A stretch of 64,000 bases of DNA, from NCBI GenBank assembly GCA_013397075.1, contig VWZS01002580.1, positions 1,044,581-1,108,580 of the forward strand. Reading direction: 5' to 3'. A model generated the notes under the pieces. It worked only from the letters and a program-made list of their open reading frames with translations. It had not been told where the DNA came from and ran no database searches. The translations under genes were made by a program, and so were the position numbers. Positions 1 to 12,710 of this stretch are shown piece by piece. Position 1 is the stretch's first letter; each line of letters begins with the position of its first letter. The stretch is from Rhabdornis inornatus. Taxonomy: Eukaryota; Chordata; Aves; Passeriformes; Rhabdornithidae.

Positions 1-3000
1 TTTTTTCATCTTTAAATTCATAATGAGATGTAATTAAGCTTTGGACTAGCTTAGGAAAGCATGTGAAGCTATATTTTGCTCTTTGTGCAATCAGGTTCAC
101 ATTCTAGGAAAACGTTTTATAGTTTATTAATTTATTTCCTTAAATGACCTGACCAGTTGCCTATCAGAGGAGAGTGTCCGTGTTTTCCTGAGCCACTGCT
201 CTGTAAAAGTCATCTCCGTAGCTCATGCTGCTGATGGAGGTGGGTTGAAATTAAGTTGCCACGCTCATGGTGAAGTGGCAATAGCCTGTGGTTTCAATGT
301 TACACCTGTGAACTAAGTGAACAGCTTCTTGCTGTGCCTTTTTCTGTTTTTCTCTTGGTTGTGGTAACGGGTGGTCTGGCTAACTCTGCTCTAAATAGCA
401 GAAAATTAATCCTGCAAAAACCCAAACCAACAATGGCTTTTTGCTGGGTGAACTGGTTGCACTACTTTACCAAGTGAATAGATGAGAACTAGGGCAGTGG
501 AGAAGTGGAGACACTTCTTTAAAATTGGATTAATTTTCCATGAACTTAGAGTTTTGGGTTATCTCAGAGAAGAGTCTGATAAGCAGCAGCACCAGGGACA
601 TGTAGGTGGGAGCAGTACAGAATTGTGATGATACAGGCTGCTGCTGAAAGGATAGGTTTTGGCTTTGCTCCCTCCATACCAGCTTTGTGTCTCCTTTGTG
701 TGACTGAAGAATTGTGTAGTCCTAGAATGATTTGGAGACTTTGGATCAGCTCACTGAATGGTCAGAATTGCTAACCCACCGAAGATACTCATTTTTTGGT
801 CACGTCAGGAAGCTGAGCTGACTCATTCTGTGCAGCTGCTCAATATTAGAGCGAGGGGAGGGGTGAGGATGAGAGACCAGGACCTCCCCATTCAGCTTTT
901 AGCCTGGAATAACAGATTAAGTGTAACATGAAACCACACCCCTAGAAAGGCTGATCCATTAAAAGAGTGAAGTCAGTGAGCATAACTCAGAGTGCATTAA
1001 ACTTGTGTTCTGAATTACATCTTTTAATAGAAAGTCAGTTTCCTGTTTTATTTAAAATAAAGAGTAATTTTCATAAATTTAAATGCATCTGTAAGTGGTC
1101 TGATTTCTTCAGTGCTATTAACAACACTTCTGGGAGTTAAGTTTATATACATATTAAAATTACAGTTTGACTTTTGTAGAGGTTTATTTGCTGGAGAGTA
1201 ATGATAGAAAAATAACTGTCGCTGAAAGTTACAAATATGATGAATTCCAATATTTGGGTCAAGAAAGAATTTTAGTATTAGCCAGCCTGTCTGTCACTTT
1301 AATCACAATTGTTGTGTAGCTATATTAAGATTAGTGGTGATTATCTGCTATGATCTAAAATTATCTAATGGTGTCCATTGATATCAGAAAAGAGGCCAGT
1401 TTTACAAAAGTATCATTGCTGTCTTTTGGGCCGCCTTTTGTGCACATCTGCCTTCATCTCCCAAAGAAGGTTCTACAATAGCTTGGGGTTCTGCACAAGA
1501 TACACAAGTGTCCCAAACAGTTGTGTGCTTCTGCCAGATGGGCAAGGTCAGTCCCTCAAAAAGTTCACCAGGAGAGGAGTAAGCAGTCTTTTCCAGACCA
1601 GGAGATGAAGGAAAAACTGCAGTGGGAAGAACAAGGGAGCATTTCTGAGCCGAGTAATTTCAAGACTGGAGTTGCAAATATTGGTTATTCTATACCATAT
1701 CCTTCTCCTAGTGAGGTGGTGCCTTCCATGTGTTGGACCTCTGGAGTCTTCTCATAAGTAAGTGTAATTACTCTGACCAGCTATTAAAGACTATTCAGAG
1801 CATTTTACCACATCTGTATGTTTTTCTTTTCGCCATTGCATAAGGGAAAAAAAGGCAGAAAAGAAAAAGCAGAAAGGTCAGAGGAAAGTATGGTTTCTGA
1901 GTGAAGTTTCCATCACTGGACACTACTTCATTTTCCCTCAGGCTGAGGACCATGTGTGTTTCAGCTTCTGTACACATGTAGGCTGCTTAGCCCTAAGCCC
2001 TTGAGCTCCCCGGCTCTTCTTGGTCTTGGGCTTCCTTGGAGCCCTGGTGCCACAACAGAAACTGCTCTGGAGACACCTCTAAAGGGAGGTATTGTGATAT
2101 GGAGAGAACATGGGATAGCAGCCACTGAGTGAGTTAGTTTTCTTGACCACTTTTTGAGGAGGTGGAATGAGAGAGAAACTGATAGTGTGATGTTGAAAAG
2201 TGCTAAGCAGAGCAGTATGGGCTAACATAACCCAGAAATCTAAAATCAGGATTATTTGTATTGCATCTTCCGTTCTGATAGAATCATTAGAGACCAAATT
2301 AAATTAAACCGCTTAGGAATAACTCATTCTTCTATCTGAATGTACACTGTAGGTGTAAAGTCTATGTCTTTAAAACATCACAGTAGTTGGAGTGGAAGGA
2401 GGAAGCTGGTAATAGTTTTGACACCACTGTATTTCAGGGTGTGTGGCTCAAAGGATTAACTATACTTCTCAGGTGACTGAAGCTTGTACCCACACTGTTT
2501 CATCACTCTACCAGCAGCTCATGCCATTTATTGAAATGGATTATTGAACATATATTATGATTGTTCTTAATGAACTACTGACAAAGTCATCTGAGTCCTA
2601 CCTAAATGACTACCTATTTGCTGCAAGGACTTTTTAAACATTTGGACAAATACCAGTTAGCATTTGGTGAAACAAGTTGCTTTTTTGTTTGAATTGGAAA
2701 AAAAAGTTTTTCTCTGTGTAGCAGAGTAGTAGAGAGAAGACTTGGTCAGGCACGAGAAGTATGACAGTGATTATGTGGGTCATGATGATTATATTTATTG
2801 GTAATAGAGTATCTAAATATTGCCAATGCAGTATACAATATAATGAGGTCTAGAGGTCTTATATATATAGGAGCGTGTTCAGCTAGAAATGTCTTTGGCC
2901 TTGCAGAATGCACAACTACAAAAAAAAAAATCACCTGTGAACTACTTCAGGGTTTTATCTTTGTATGTGACTGAATCTTGGCATTTTTACTCACCCATCC

Positions 3001-5295
3001 GAACGTGAGTGTTCCAGTCTTCGCTGTGGGCATATTCTGCTGGCCTCCCTACTGGGGAGGGGGGGAATCTGCCTGGAAGCTGCCCACAGTCTCAGGAGAC
3101 CAGTTTGCCTAGTCTCCAGCAGCATTTCTACCCTTTTGCAGACTGTGCACCAAAATCAGTCACAATCATCATTACTCCCCCATCAGAGAAAACATAAACT
3201 ATGTGAGCATCCAGACAGTTACTCCTCAAATTCCCACGGAGTGTTCTTAGGTATTGTTCTTTAATAGACTCACTGGCCAAAAGAATTCCTGGAGATGTAA
3301 ATTTCACAGGCTTTTTTCTTTTTAGCATTCTTGCAATGGAATTAAAGTTCACAGGCAATGACATTGTGATCATCCCTGACAAACCTGCAGCACTGTAAAT
3401 GCACTGATGCTTAGCGGTGGAATGTTTGCAGTTTGTTAAAGCTGGGTGAACTCTGCCCTGTAAATCAATAACAGGAGTTTTAACAGAAGTATTTAATGTT
3501 TCTTACCTGTTAAAATTTTGATTTTTTGTCTATGCCCATAATTTGATCAGATTTAATAGATACCAAATGCTGTTAAATATTAAATTATATCAATATTTAG
3601 TGGTTTCCGTCACTTAGAATGCTAATAATTTCCTTTCTTGGCTCAGCAGTGGAGGCAAGTCTATAGACAGCACTTCTTGCAATAATGGCATTTAATAAAA
3701 TTCTGATGAACTAATTACCATGGAAGATGAATGTTTCTATAGGTGGAATTTGTAAGAATAGTCATAAAGAGAATATATAACTTTCAGAGATTTTAATGTA
3801 ATATTTACTGTTTGAAGATTAATCATCATTGTGTGTGCTGCTTTATTTGAATGTTTTATGGACTGAGTGACTCAGCTTTGTTGTTTTATCACAGTGCTAT
3901 GAATGCAGAAGGAAAATTTAATATTTTCTAAACTCAGTGTTTCAAATAGTAACTGAAAAGAAGAAAATTACGTTTGTGTCATTTTGCAAAAATACCTCCA
4001 GTTAACATTGACATTTAAAATGAACCAAGTGTTCCCTCACAGGGAAGACAGAGATAAGGAACCAGGAAGATGTATTGACAGAAGTGTTCACCCCAGGAAG
4101 AAAAATAATGGAAATGTTATGGAAATAATTTTATGAAAATAAATTAGTTTTATACTTGTGATCGGCTTCACTTTATACCATTTAGAACATTTTTCTAGTC
4201 ACACTCATTAAAAATAGTTTTCGTGCCAAAGAAGTAATTAGTTTCTTGATACTAGTTTACTTACCTAAAATCCAAAGATAGCATTTTATTTCAGAAAGGT
4301 TGACAACACGACTAAAAATGTGTGTGCATTGCATTTTTTGTGTCTTCTGCTGTGTTAGAGCATCACATCAGTTTCCATTGTGGGTTAGCTCTTAATAAAC
4401 AACCTCAGTTTTCAGCAGTTTTTGAGTGCAGTATTGGTCTGTGTAGTCTCTGAAGTTAATGTTAATACTTCTTGGTTTACAAAAATCACTAGATAGGTGT
4501 GTGTTACTTATATAATACATACATACATATATATATATGTAAATTATTACTGAATTGTGGAGATCATCACAGGTCAAGATTAGCTTTGGGGTTTATATTG
4601 TAATGGGAACTGCTACTAGTAACAGGAATATTCTTCCAACACACCAAATATTTATCCTTGTACTCATTTTCCAAAATTAGACTGGCTAGTTAGCTGTTTT
4701 ATATCTCAAAAAACTAGAAAGGTTTAGATTTTACCTTTTGCACTCTTGAGTTTCTCACCCATTACTTACATAGTTCAGCTGAGTATTTTGTATTGATTGT
4801 AGGGTTCAGATTCATAATTTCTTTCCTTAGTTATGATTGTTTTTCAATTGCTTTAGCAGTTGATTGGGACCCATTACTTGCAATTCTAAGTCCAACTGAA
4901 CTCCCCTCTTGCCAGAATTGATGATCCTCAGTATGTAGTTATATGTTTGGCATAGCAGATGTATCTCCCAGGTCAGTTAGGAAATGTACAGATTAATATA
5001 TGACAGGCAATTTTGAAGGGAGGAAAATAGTTGAATAAGCCTTGACGATTTTTTTTTCATAATCTGTTTTACATTGCTTCTGAAACAGTTAGTGAATCAG
5101 AACTTGATTAGCTTCCTGTGTGTGGAATCTGAGGCTTTATTTAATTCAGTTATTTGGAAAGTACATTAAAGTGTTTTCTTGAAACTTTTTCATTTTGCAT
5201 GTTTTATTGGCTGCCTTTCTTTTTCAGCAGTAGCTGTGTGTATGTGTTGATTTATTATTTGATTTTCTGTATTTCTTTTCCACTCCTTCTGACAG
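1..5295 (+). other. KLF3: KLF3 intron upstream of first visible coding exon
   Basis: This stretch is AT-rich and I see no coding exon in it. The N-terminal KLF3 peptide that should precede the exon at 5296 is not found here. It ends with a pyrimidine tract and CAG acceptor at 5293-5295. A short AT tract lies near 4528-4540 and a G-rich run near 3057-3065. Short open frames are sporadic and show no family resemblance. No RNA gene was recognised. Confidence 0.75.
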
Positions 5296-5791
5296 TCATA
5301 CCCATCCAATTACATGGACCAAATGAAGCCAAACAAATACAGCGTCATTTATTCTACACCAAGTATGTTGCACAATAAATTCTATTCAAACCCTGAAGGA
5401 CTATCAAATGGAATCCAGATGGAGCCAGTAGACCTTACGGTAAATAAACGGAACTCACCACCTTCAACTGGAAGTTCTCCCTCCCCGCTAAAATTTCAGA
5501 CTGTGCATAGGAGAAGTTCACCTGGATTGACTCTGTCCTCCCCCAGCTCACCTCTCAGTAAATTCACACCGTCACCCCCAGGAGTACAGCCTCTTTCTAT
5601 GCCCATAACAATCCCGCCTGTAATGGCCGCTGCTCTTTCACGCCACGGACTGAGAAGCCCTGGGATTCTCCCAGTTATACAGCCTGTTGTGGTCCAGCCA
5701 GTTCCTTTCATGTATGCTCCCCATCTCCAGCAGCCCATCATGGTGTCCACAGTTCTTGCAGATGAGATGGAAACTCCAAGTAGCATGCAAG
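5296..5791 (+). CDS. KLF3: KLF3 coding exon with CtBP-binding repression domain
   Basis: The exon opens with codons for SYPSNYMDQMKPNKY after acceptor TTCTGACAG and ends at ATGCAAG before donor GTTGGT, leaving phase 1. It encodes about 165 residues that align throughout with vertebrate KLF3, including MEPVDLTVNKR with the CtBP motif PVDLT, the serine/proline-rich stretch, and the conserved PPVMAAALSRHG and PVVVQPVPFMY blocks. The open frame running past 5791 is intron read-through and is not part of the protein. The next exon completes the split valine codon of MQVPVIESYEK. Confidence 0.96.
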
Positions 5792-6672
5792 GTTGGTGTT
5801 GTCAGAATTCCTTTTTATGTTGTCTCATCCCAGCAAAATAAGACAAATAACCAAGCACTTGGTTTCTGTGGGTTGTTTGCATTTTAGGAAGTGGAACATA
5901 GTTCCTGTTTTTCTAAAATAAACAGGCATAGAATTTGTTGTGTAAATGTTTTAGCAGACTTACCAAGGTCATAGGATCACAGAATCAATTAGGTTAAAAA
6001 GACCTTTGAGATCATTGGGTCCAGCCTGTGACCCAACACCACCTTGTCAGCCAGACCATGAGTGCCACATCCAGTCTTTCCTTAAACACCTCCACAGACC
6101 GTGACTGCACCACCTCCCTGAGAAGTCCATTCCAAAGTCTAATCAACCTTTCTGCAAAGAAATTCTTCCTAGTGTCCAAACTAAACCTCCCGTGGTGCAC
6201 CTTGAAGCCGCTTCCTCTAGTCCTGTCTCTAGTTGTCTGGGAGAAGAGGCCAATCCCTACCTGGCCACAACCTTCTTTCAGGCAGTTGCAGAGAGTGATA
6301 AGGTCTCCTCTGAGCCTCCTTTTCTCCAGGATAAACAACCCCAGCTCCCTCAGCTGCTCCTCACAACATTTGTTCTCCATACCCTTCACCGGCTCCATTG
6401 CTCTTGCTTAGAGCAATGCTCTTGTGTATAGATCTGTTGAGATGTGGGCTGATAACAATGTCAGACTGATGAAAATGAATAGAAATGTTTTGAACCATAG
6501 TTCATCAGGAGATAACTAAAACTGAAAGATTTTGTATTTAATATATATAGTCACAGTAACTGTAGAACCAATGGATTTGTTTTAACTATACATCTTTATA
6601 TATATTATTTATTTCCATAACTCTTCATAATTTTTATGTGTTGCCTTCCCTCTCCTGCCCTCTCCCCTACAG
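5792..6672 (+). other. KLF3: KLF3 intron containing an antisense CR1 copy
   Basis: The intron runs from donor GTTGGT to a pyrimidine-rich acceptor ending CTACAG. About half is the CR1 fragment listed separately; the rest is AT-rich with no other recognisable content. Confidence 0.9.
5968..6405 (-). mobile_element. CR1 LINE fragment, 3' part, antisense to KLF3
   Basis: Read on the minus strand, 6012-6398 is open for 128 codons and resembles the C-terminal tail of CR1 ORF2: phrases such as LRELGLFILEKRRLRGDL, GLFSQTTRDRTRGSG and RFSLDTRKNFFAERLIRLWN are typical of this non-LTR retrotransposon family in birds. The 3' end is at the low-coordinate side, near 5968, where the complement of GATTCTGTGATCCTATGA is seen. 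The copy is 5'-truncated, as most CR1 copies are, and lies within a KLF3 intron. It is not a host gene. Confidence 0.9.
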
Positions 6673-6823
6673 TGCCTGTCATTGAGTCTTATGAGAAGCC
6701 CACCCTGAAGAAAACAATCAAAGTAGAGCCAGGAAGCGAACCATCGAAGACTGACTTCTATCCTGAACAAATGTCACCTCCAGCAATGACCTCATTGTCT
6801 CCTCAGCAAGTAATGTTGCAAGA
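6673..6823 (+). CDS. KLF3: KLF3 coding exon with sumoylation-type motif
   Basis: This 151-nt exon lies between acceptor CCCCTACAG and donor GTAAGTAG; it enters in phase 1 and leaves in phase 2. It encodes PVIESYEKPTLKKTIKVEPGSEP and continues to SPQQVMLQ, matching vertebrate KLF3. IKVE (6717-6728) fits the sumoylation consensus and corresponds to a site reported for mammalian KLF3. The open frame extending to 6827 ends at a TAA that belongs to the donor site. Confidence 0.95.
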
Positions 6824-9800
6824 GTAAGTAGCTAACAGTAGTCCCAAGATCAGCAGAGGACTGGAAAGCAGTTCACTACAGCAGTTACCAGTTCTGAGGA
6901 ATGGGAAGGATTGTTGCTGTGCTTTAGAACATGTGATAAAATACAGGAAAACGTTCATCCCTCCCACCACTGTCACTGTGAAATGTGATTTCAACTTTCT
7001 TTTCCGCCTTCTTCAGCAATACAGGAGTTGATACATATTTATACATTGCAATAGTTTTGCCATTTATATAGTGCATTTCTAAAGTGATGAAAAGTCCTAA
7101 TTCCACAAGTTGCTGAAAGTAGGACTCCCAATAAGCCAGTGATAACCTACTTATGTAAAACCAGCAGCAAAATCGAAAAAAACTTAAAAAGACAGTTCAT
7201 ACTGATATCTCTATTCATGCTACTTAATATGCCTTTCTTTAAAATGAGTGTTGTGATTTTCTCTTCTTGGAGGACCTCTTTGTCTTTTCAAAAATTTTGC
7301 CTGCTTGGTGGGAAGAACCTCTTCAGGCTTACAAGTTCTGTGTATATCCAGTGAAATTGCATTTTACCTGAGGCCATTGTTCTGTGGGTGATTTTTCTGG
7401 CAGCTCAAGTAGTTTATGAAGCTTTCTTCCCTCACAGCCACTTGTTTCCATCCCGGTATTAACTCATTGTGCTGGTATAGCTGTTACTGGGGCCACTGCA
7501 TGAACTGGATCATAGATCTAATGGGTTTTAAAACAGTGCTGTTTGCAGAAGAAAGGACAAGGGCTAGAAGAAGAAATTAGGTCTGAGGCATAAACCTTTT
7601 AATTGAAAACATTAAAAAATTCTCAAAAAAGTACCTGTGGAGCCATGGGCACCCTTCCATTTCCTGTTTTCCTAGGAAAAATCTTGTCAACTTACTAAAA
7701 CCATGGGATGAACCAGAGCCTGGCTCATCCTTCAGCAGGCAGTGCTCTGGGTAGGCAGGCAGGCTGCCAGCATGGCTTTGGCAGGAGCTGAAGTTGGGAG
7801 CTGAGCAGGGCTCACAGCACAGAACCTCAGAATCCATTTCTGCACTTCCCTCTTGCTCATTGTCACCCTTGAGATGATTGTGTTTGACCTCACCTCATGG
7901 AGTAAGGGAAAGAGGGCTTCAAGCCAGACACTCAAAATCCAGTGTCAGTATGGTTCAGAGAGAGAAAGAGAAGCATAGGTTGGATGGGTGGTCTGTATTT
8001 CCTCCAGAACGCTGCCTCTTCCTCCTGCTCATGGCCTTTGGGTTCAAAAGCACACCACAGCACCAGGGCTGGCTGCATTCCACTACAGCCTTGTGGGCAC
8101 CCCTCCTTGTCTTCAAACAGTCTAGATACAGCTCCTAGACTGCAGGCTCTTTCCAGTTAGTTCCCAGCCAGCTTTTATAAACTATATGCTGTTTCTTTTA
8201 AATTGCCTTATACATTTTATTGTAATAAACATAAAATAGTAAACATGCATGTTTACTAGTTGGTAGCTTACCTTCCATAATGGACCTATCACACAAGGGA
8301 GTCAGGTCTTTATGTACCTGGAACTAACTACTATTAGGTCAGGACTATCAAATGATTCAGTTTATTTTTTGTCTTTGTTAAGTCTCTTTAACAAGAGTAA
8401 ACCAGTAAGTGCTGTTCCTGGCTGGTACCACACCCTTCCTCCAGGGCTGAGACTTCTGCAGACTTGTCACCTGCATTAGTGATTTGCATTATTTATTTCC
8501 CAATGGGTCTAGTTTGCCCGGGAAACCCATCCACTGAACAAAGAATATAAAATTTGGTATAATGTGTAGATAGCTTTATTACAGAAAACATTTATATGTC
8601 CATGTTTCCAAAGCAACTCGCCTGCTTGCCCGTGCAGAGTGTCATGTTCATGGAGATTCTGTCCTTGCTTAAATTGTAACAGCTTAAATTGCTCTGTAGC
8701 TGTCCTGTGAGCTCTAGTTCTTGCTCCTAGAGCCAGCCCTTTCAAGTTCGCATTCTGCTGTATCCAAAACAAGTTTATAAATTGTATTTGTTATCGTTAA
8801 AAAAAATACATAGACAACTCACACAGGTTACAAGATTAGATACTTAAACCTTTATTTAAAAAATGTTGTCTCATAGCCTTATAGCTATAGTTAGGCATTG
8901 AAGTTTTCATCACTATTCATTGGTTCCAACTGCCCAGAGTGTACTATTCAGACACCTAAGCTACATTAAAGGGGCATAGGAAACCTTTAGCCTCACTGAA
9001 GGGACTTCATTTAAGACTTTTAAGTGACTTATTTTGCTTTAGTGTTAGCTTTTGGCAGTATATCTATCTGTATCTGGATATGTATCTATATATATATATA
9101 ATTAATGTTGGCATTTCTGTAGGAATGACTGGACTTTCTTCTAATATGTCTGATAATCAATGTAACTGTGCAGTTATTTCTAAAATCAAGCTTGAGGTAA
9201 TAATCTCTGGCCAAATATAAGGAGCCTCATTAACATATTTTCATGCAAGTTTCAAAGTCTAACTTATGCTGTCAATATAGTGTGGTCTGTGGTAAAGAAG
9301 AAAAAGCTGTTGAAGTTTTAACGTAATTTTTGGAAGATATTCTTATCTATTGAAAAGTGACACTTAAATGGGTAGACTTACATGAACTTACATCTAGTTG
9401 TAGAAGAGGAGATGAAAGAATTAGGGCTGTTGTTTTATTATTGGCACTTACTTAATATTTACTTAATATTTACCTCTGAATTTGACGCCACCCTAACATT
9501 TTTTTAAAACTGCCACACCCTATCTGATTATTGATAACATTCTGTTGTCTTGCCAGCCTCCTCTCCCATAAGGGGAAAAGGAGACATTCTCAGTGCTTTT
9601 TCCAGACACTTATAGATTGAAAATCTAAATCGCAAATGGTGTGTGGCAAATACCATTTTTCTCCCTTTTCCCAGATGTTACCATGTCCAGGACTAGCCTC
9701 CACACATAATGATTTAAACCAAGTCTGTTTGCTGTCCTAAGCCAGAGCTTCTCCAAAAAGACTGGTATGCAGCTGCATTAAAACTGAGCATTGCTTTAGA

Positions 9801-11193
9801 GAGCCGTTTCTTTGGAAGCTAGAAGCCTGCCTTCTTATTTAAGTGTGTACGTCTCTGTCTAACATCACCATCTGGGGTTTCCTGCCATTATAGTATTTTA
9901 AGCTAGATTTAATGTGTACTTGAAGAGTACATCACTCAATAGTCACAGAACCACCCATGAAAGAGAATTTGGCTCCCAGTTTCCAGCTTCTAACTCTTAA
10001 GAAAAGAATCAATAACAGAATTCAACTTTTCCCACATGGGTAATCCCCATCCTGCTGCTGTGGGGTCATGGAAAAATCTTTAATTCTTAAGCCATGCAGA
10101 AGATTTTCTGTCTTTAGCACATGCCCTTTATTTTGCTGAGAGAAGTAGGAATTCAGTGTTTCTGAAAATTAGGCCCTAAAGGAACTTTGAGTAAGTAACC
10201 AATAGAACTCAGTGTTACAAAACAAATTGATTGCTAAAAACATGTGAAATACATTAACTTAGAAAAAATGGGAGTTCTAGAAAGCTCCATTCTGTTGTGT
10301 GGAGGAGCTGGTTTTGGAAAAAAGAATGCTAATATCTGCACGTTACATTCTATACGTACCTGTTTGACAAACATACATTTTGTAAGATTGATGTGGAAGA
10401 AAGAATCAAGGTTGTGCCCAGTTCTACAGCAGGGGTGTCATTCAACAGTCAAAGACACCTTTTGAGAAGCTTGTATGTTTTTGCACGCATGAGCATTTAT
10501 GGGTTTGTTTATGGCAGGAGTCCATATGTAGTTCATATATGCCTTACCTGCCCTGTACCTGTGGGCTTCTAAAGTGAAAAATTATATTTATGAAGGTGGA
10601 GGGACAACTTCAGACATCCTGTGGGTGTGCCACACAGGCTAAGCTCTACTTTTAGGAATTGACGTCAGTGGTACAAGGAGGCCGCACCCTGCTGCCACCA
10701 CCAAACAGGAAATTCTTAATTACATTCTAAAGGAGTGGCTGGAACAATAAAGATTGAGTTCTGCTTTGAAACCCTAAAGATACAATTTCTTTAATAATAT
10801 GGAATAGCTGTTTCCAATTACAATCAAATTAGTTGTATTTGAAGGAAAAAAATAGTGAACAAATACAAGAAAAGTTCACTAAGGGTTTGAGAAATCTGAG
10901 TTTGACTGAAAAGCATGAAGTTGTAAGGGGTTTTTCCTCTCTAAGTTTTAAAAAAGAGCTAGGAAGTAGTAAAAATGGCTAGATCATGCCACAAAGTGAG
11001 TAAACATTTAAAAATATTACTGCTAAAATGCACAAAATTTGCTAAACCCTGCTGAATTTTTCGACATGCATGTAATGTTTTCCTTTCTGCCAAGAGACAG
11101 AGTGGTAGTGAATAAAAGGTTCTGTTGTGAATCATTAGCTGAGGTTTGCTGTGCTAAATGTTTTTGATTTTTAACATTAATTTGACTTTGCAG
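6824..11193 (+). other. KLF3: KLF3 intron, about 4.4 kb
   Basis: AT-rich intron bounded by GTAAGT and TTTGCAG. It contains a TATC/AT simple tract near 9061-9102 and two CCACACCC (CACCC-box) motifs at 8428-8435 and 9513-9520. I see no exon, RNA gene or clear transposon in it. Confidence 0.85.
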
Positions 11194-11354
11194 GAATCAC
11201 CCTTCAGTTATAGTTCAGCCAGGAAAGAGACCTTTACCTGTGGAATCTCCAGACACACAAAGAAAACGCAGAATACATCGATGTGATTATGAAGGCTGCA
11301 ACAAAGTCTACACTAAAAGCTCCCACCTGAAAGCTCACCGAAGAACCCATACAG
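11194..11354 (+). CDS. KLF3: KLF3 coding exon with first zinc finger
   Basis: The exon starts after TTTGCAG and ends ACCCATACAG before GTTTGA; it enters in phase 2 and leaves in phase 1. It encodes NHPSVIVQPGKRPLPVESPD, the basic stretch QRKRRIHR, and zinc finger 1 (CDYEGCNKVYTKSSHLKAHRRTH), whose two cysteines and two histidines are all present. The Krueppel linker TGEKPY is split by the following intron. Match to KLF3 is near complete, as expected for the DNA-binding domain. Confidence 0.97.
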
Positions 11355-12528
11355 GTTTGAATGTAGCTATGCTTCTCTTTCATCAAGTCTGTGGTAAAAT
11401 AGTAGGCTAAGTTTGTAATTTCTGCTAATGGCGAGGTAATCACACGTGTAAATAACAAAATGACAGAAGGTAGATCTGGCATTGTTGTAAAAATAATTTA
11501 TAGGCTGAGCAAAAGGCAGAGGGCCTCTTGTTGTAGGAAAAGCCTACAACAAGAGACTGTAGGCCAGAACAGGTTCACAGTGCATGCTGATGTGTTTTAC
11601 ATTCACTGGCTCTTCACTCATTTTGTGTCCAGTTGCTTGCAGTTTACTCAATCCGAACACCCTGTAAACACCAAATCAGTTCACATTGCCCTGGCTCACC
11701 TATGACATCACTGTTAAATTTGGCTGTGATTTCCATGGGAGTAGCCCATTTGCAAAAGTCTGGACCATATGCCAAATGCAAGCACATCTGCTCCATGGAG
11801 ATGCTAACCACTGGTGCAGTGGTGGTTTTTTTCTGAATGAGTGTTCCAGTAAGCATTCCCATCTCTATTCTCCACAGAAATGTTCATCTTGGCATGCTGA
11901 ATGAATATATACACATCCAAGGTTTTTACAAAGATACCTGTTTTAGGAAAAATGGAGCCCAGTACATGTCTGTTGTGCATCAAGCCACCCCTTTATCTGT
12001 TGGGCAATACAGTGGTGTTAAAGGAGGAGGATGACATATTAGTAATGATAGAGAGAGAGTTTAAGTTGAGGTATGTGCAACAGTGATGCCAGTCATTTAC
12101 AGTACATTAAGTTTCAGAAATCACAAGATTTCTGCCTGTTGTGCTTTATGGTAGCACAACAGTCCTTCCCCCCAGGAATCTAGAAAACGAGATCCCTGTT
12201 TTGAAAATAGTTGAACAAATGCTTAAACCTTCATGCTTCTGGGCTTCATAAGACAAAACAAGTGCTAATATGGCAGAGGGAGGAACAGAGAGACAATAAA
12301 AAATAAGTTGTGGCAGGTAACACTTTTTTGGTCAGTTGACTACAGAGTTTCTAGCGCAGAGTACTCATCAGCTTTGAGCTGTTTGGAGGCTTTTTGGGTA
12401 AGCATTGAAGTACTTGCTGAAATTTGGCAAGGCAGTAGAATAAATCTGTCAGATTTATGTGTGAACTTAGTGATCAGAACTGATGTGTTCATGTCTTAAA
12501 TCCCCCCTTTCTGTGTTCCCTTTTCCAG
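11355..12528 (+). other. KLF3: KLF3 last intron
   Basis: About 1.2 kb between donor GTTTGA and acceptor TTTTCCAG. It contains a perfect 13-bp inverted repeat with a 5-nt loop at 11525-11555. Several short overlapping open frames occur on both strands between 11460 and 12086, but none looks like a known protein. Confidence 0.85.
11525..11555. repeat. KLF3: 13-bp perfect inverted repeat (hairpin) in KLF3 intron
   Basis: CTCTTGTTGTAGG (11525-11537) is followed by a 5-nt loop AAAAG and the exact reverse complement CCTACAACAAGAG (11543-11555). The stem is too short for a typical microRNA precursor. Function unknown. Confidence 0.7.
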
Positions 12529-12710
12529 GAGAAAAACCATACAAATGCACTTGGGAGGGATGCACGTGGAAGTTTGCTCGTTCCGATGAACTAACGCGGC
12601 ATTTCCGCAAGCACACAGGAATCAAACCCTTCCAGTGTCCAGACTGTGACCGGAGCTTTTCACGTTCGGACCATCTTGCTCTTCACAGGAAACGCCACAT
12701 GCTAGTCTGA
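12529..12710 (+). CDS. KLF3: KLF3 terminal coding exon with zinc fingers 2 and 3
   Basis: After acceptor TTTTCCAG the exon completes the glycine codon of TGEKPY and encodes finger 2 (CTWEGCTWKFARSDELTRHFRKH), linker TGIKPF, and finger 3 (CPDCDRSFSRSDHLALHRKRH), ending MLV and TGA at 12708-12710. All C2H2 ligands are intact. The base-contacting helices RSDELTRH and RSDHLALH are the standard ones for KLF/SP factors that bind GC/CACCC boxes. The open frame upstream to 12483 is intronic. Confidence 0.98.

Noticed and set aside
6012..6398. Host gene on the minus strand in a KLF3 intron
   Set aside because: The translation is the C-terminal part of CR1 ORF2.
10660..10667. Perfect CRE palindrome TGACGTCA in a KLF3 intron
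   Set aside because: A single 8-mer match with no other promoter signal nearby; about one is expected by chance in a window of this size.
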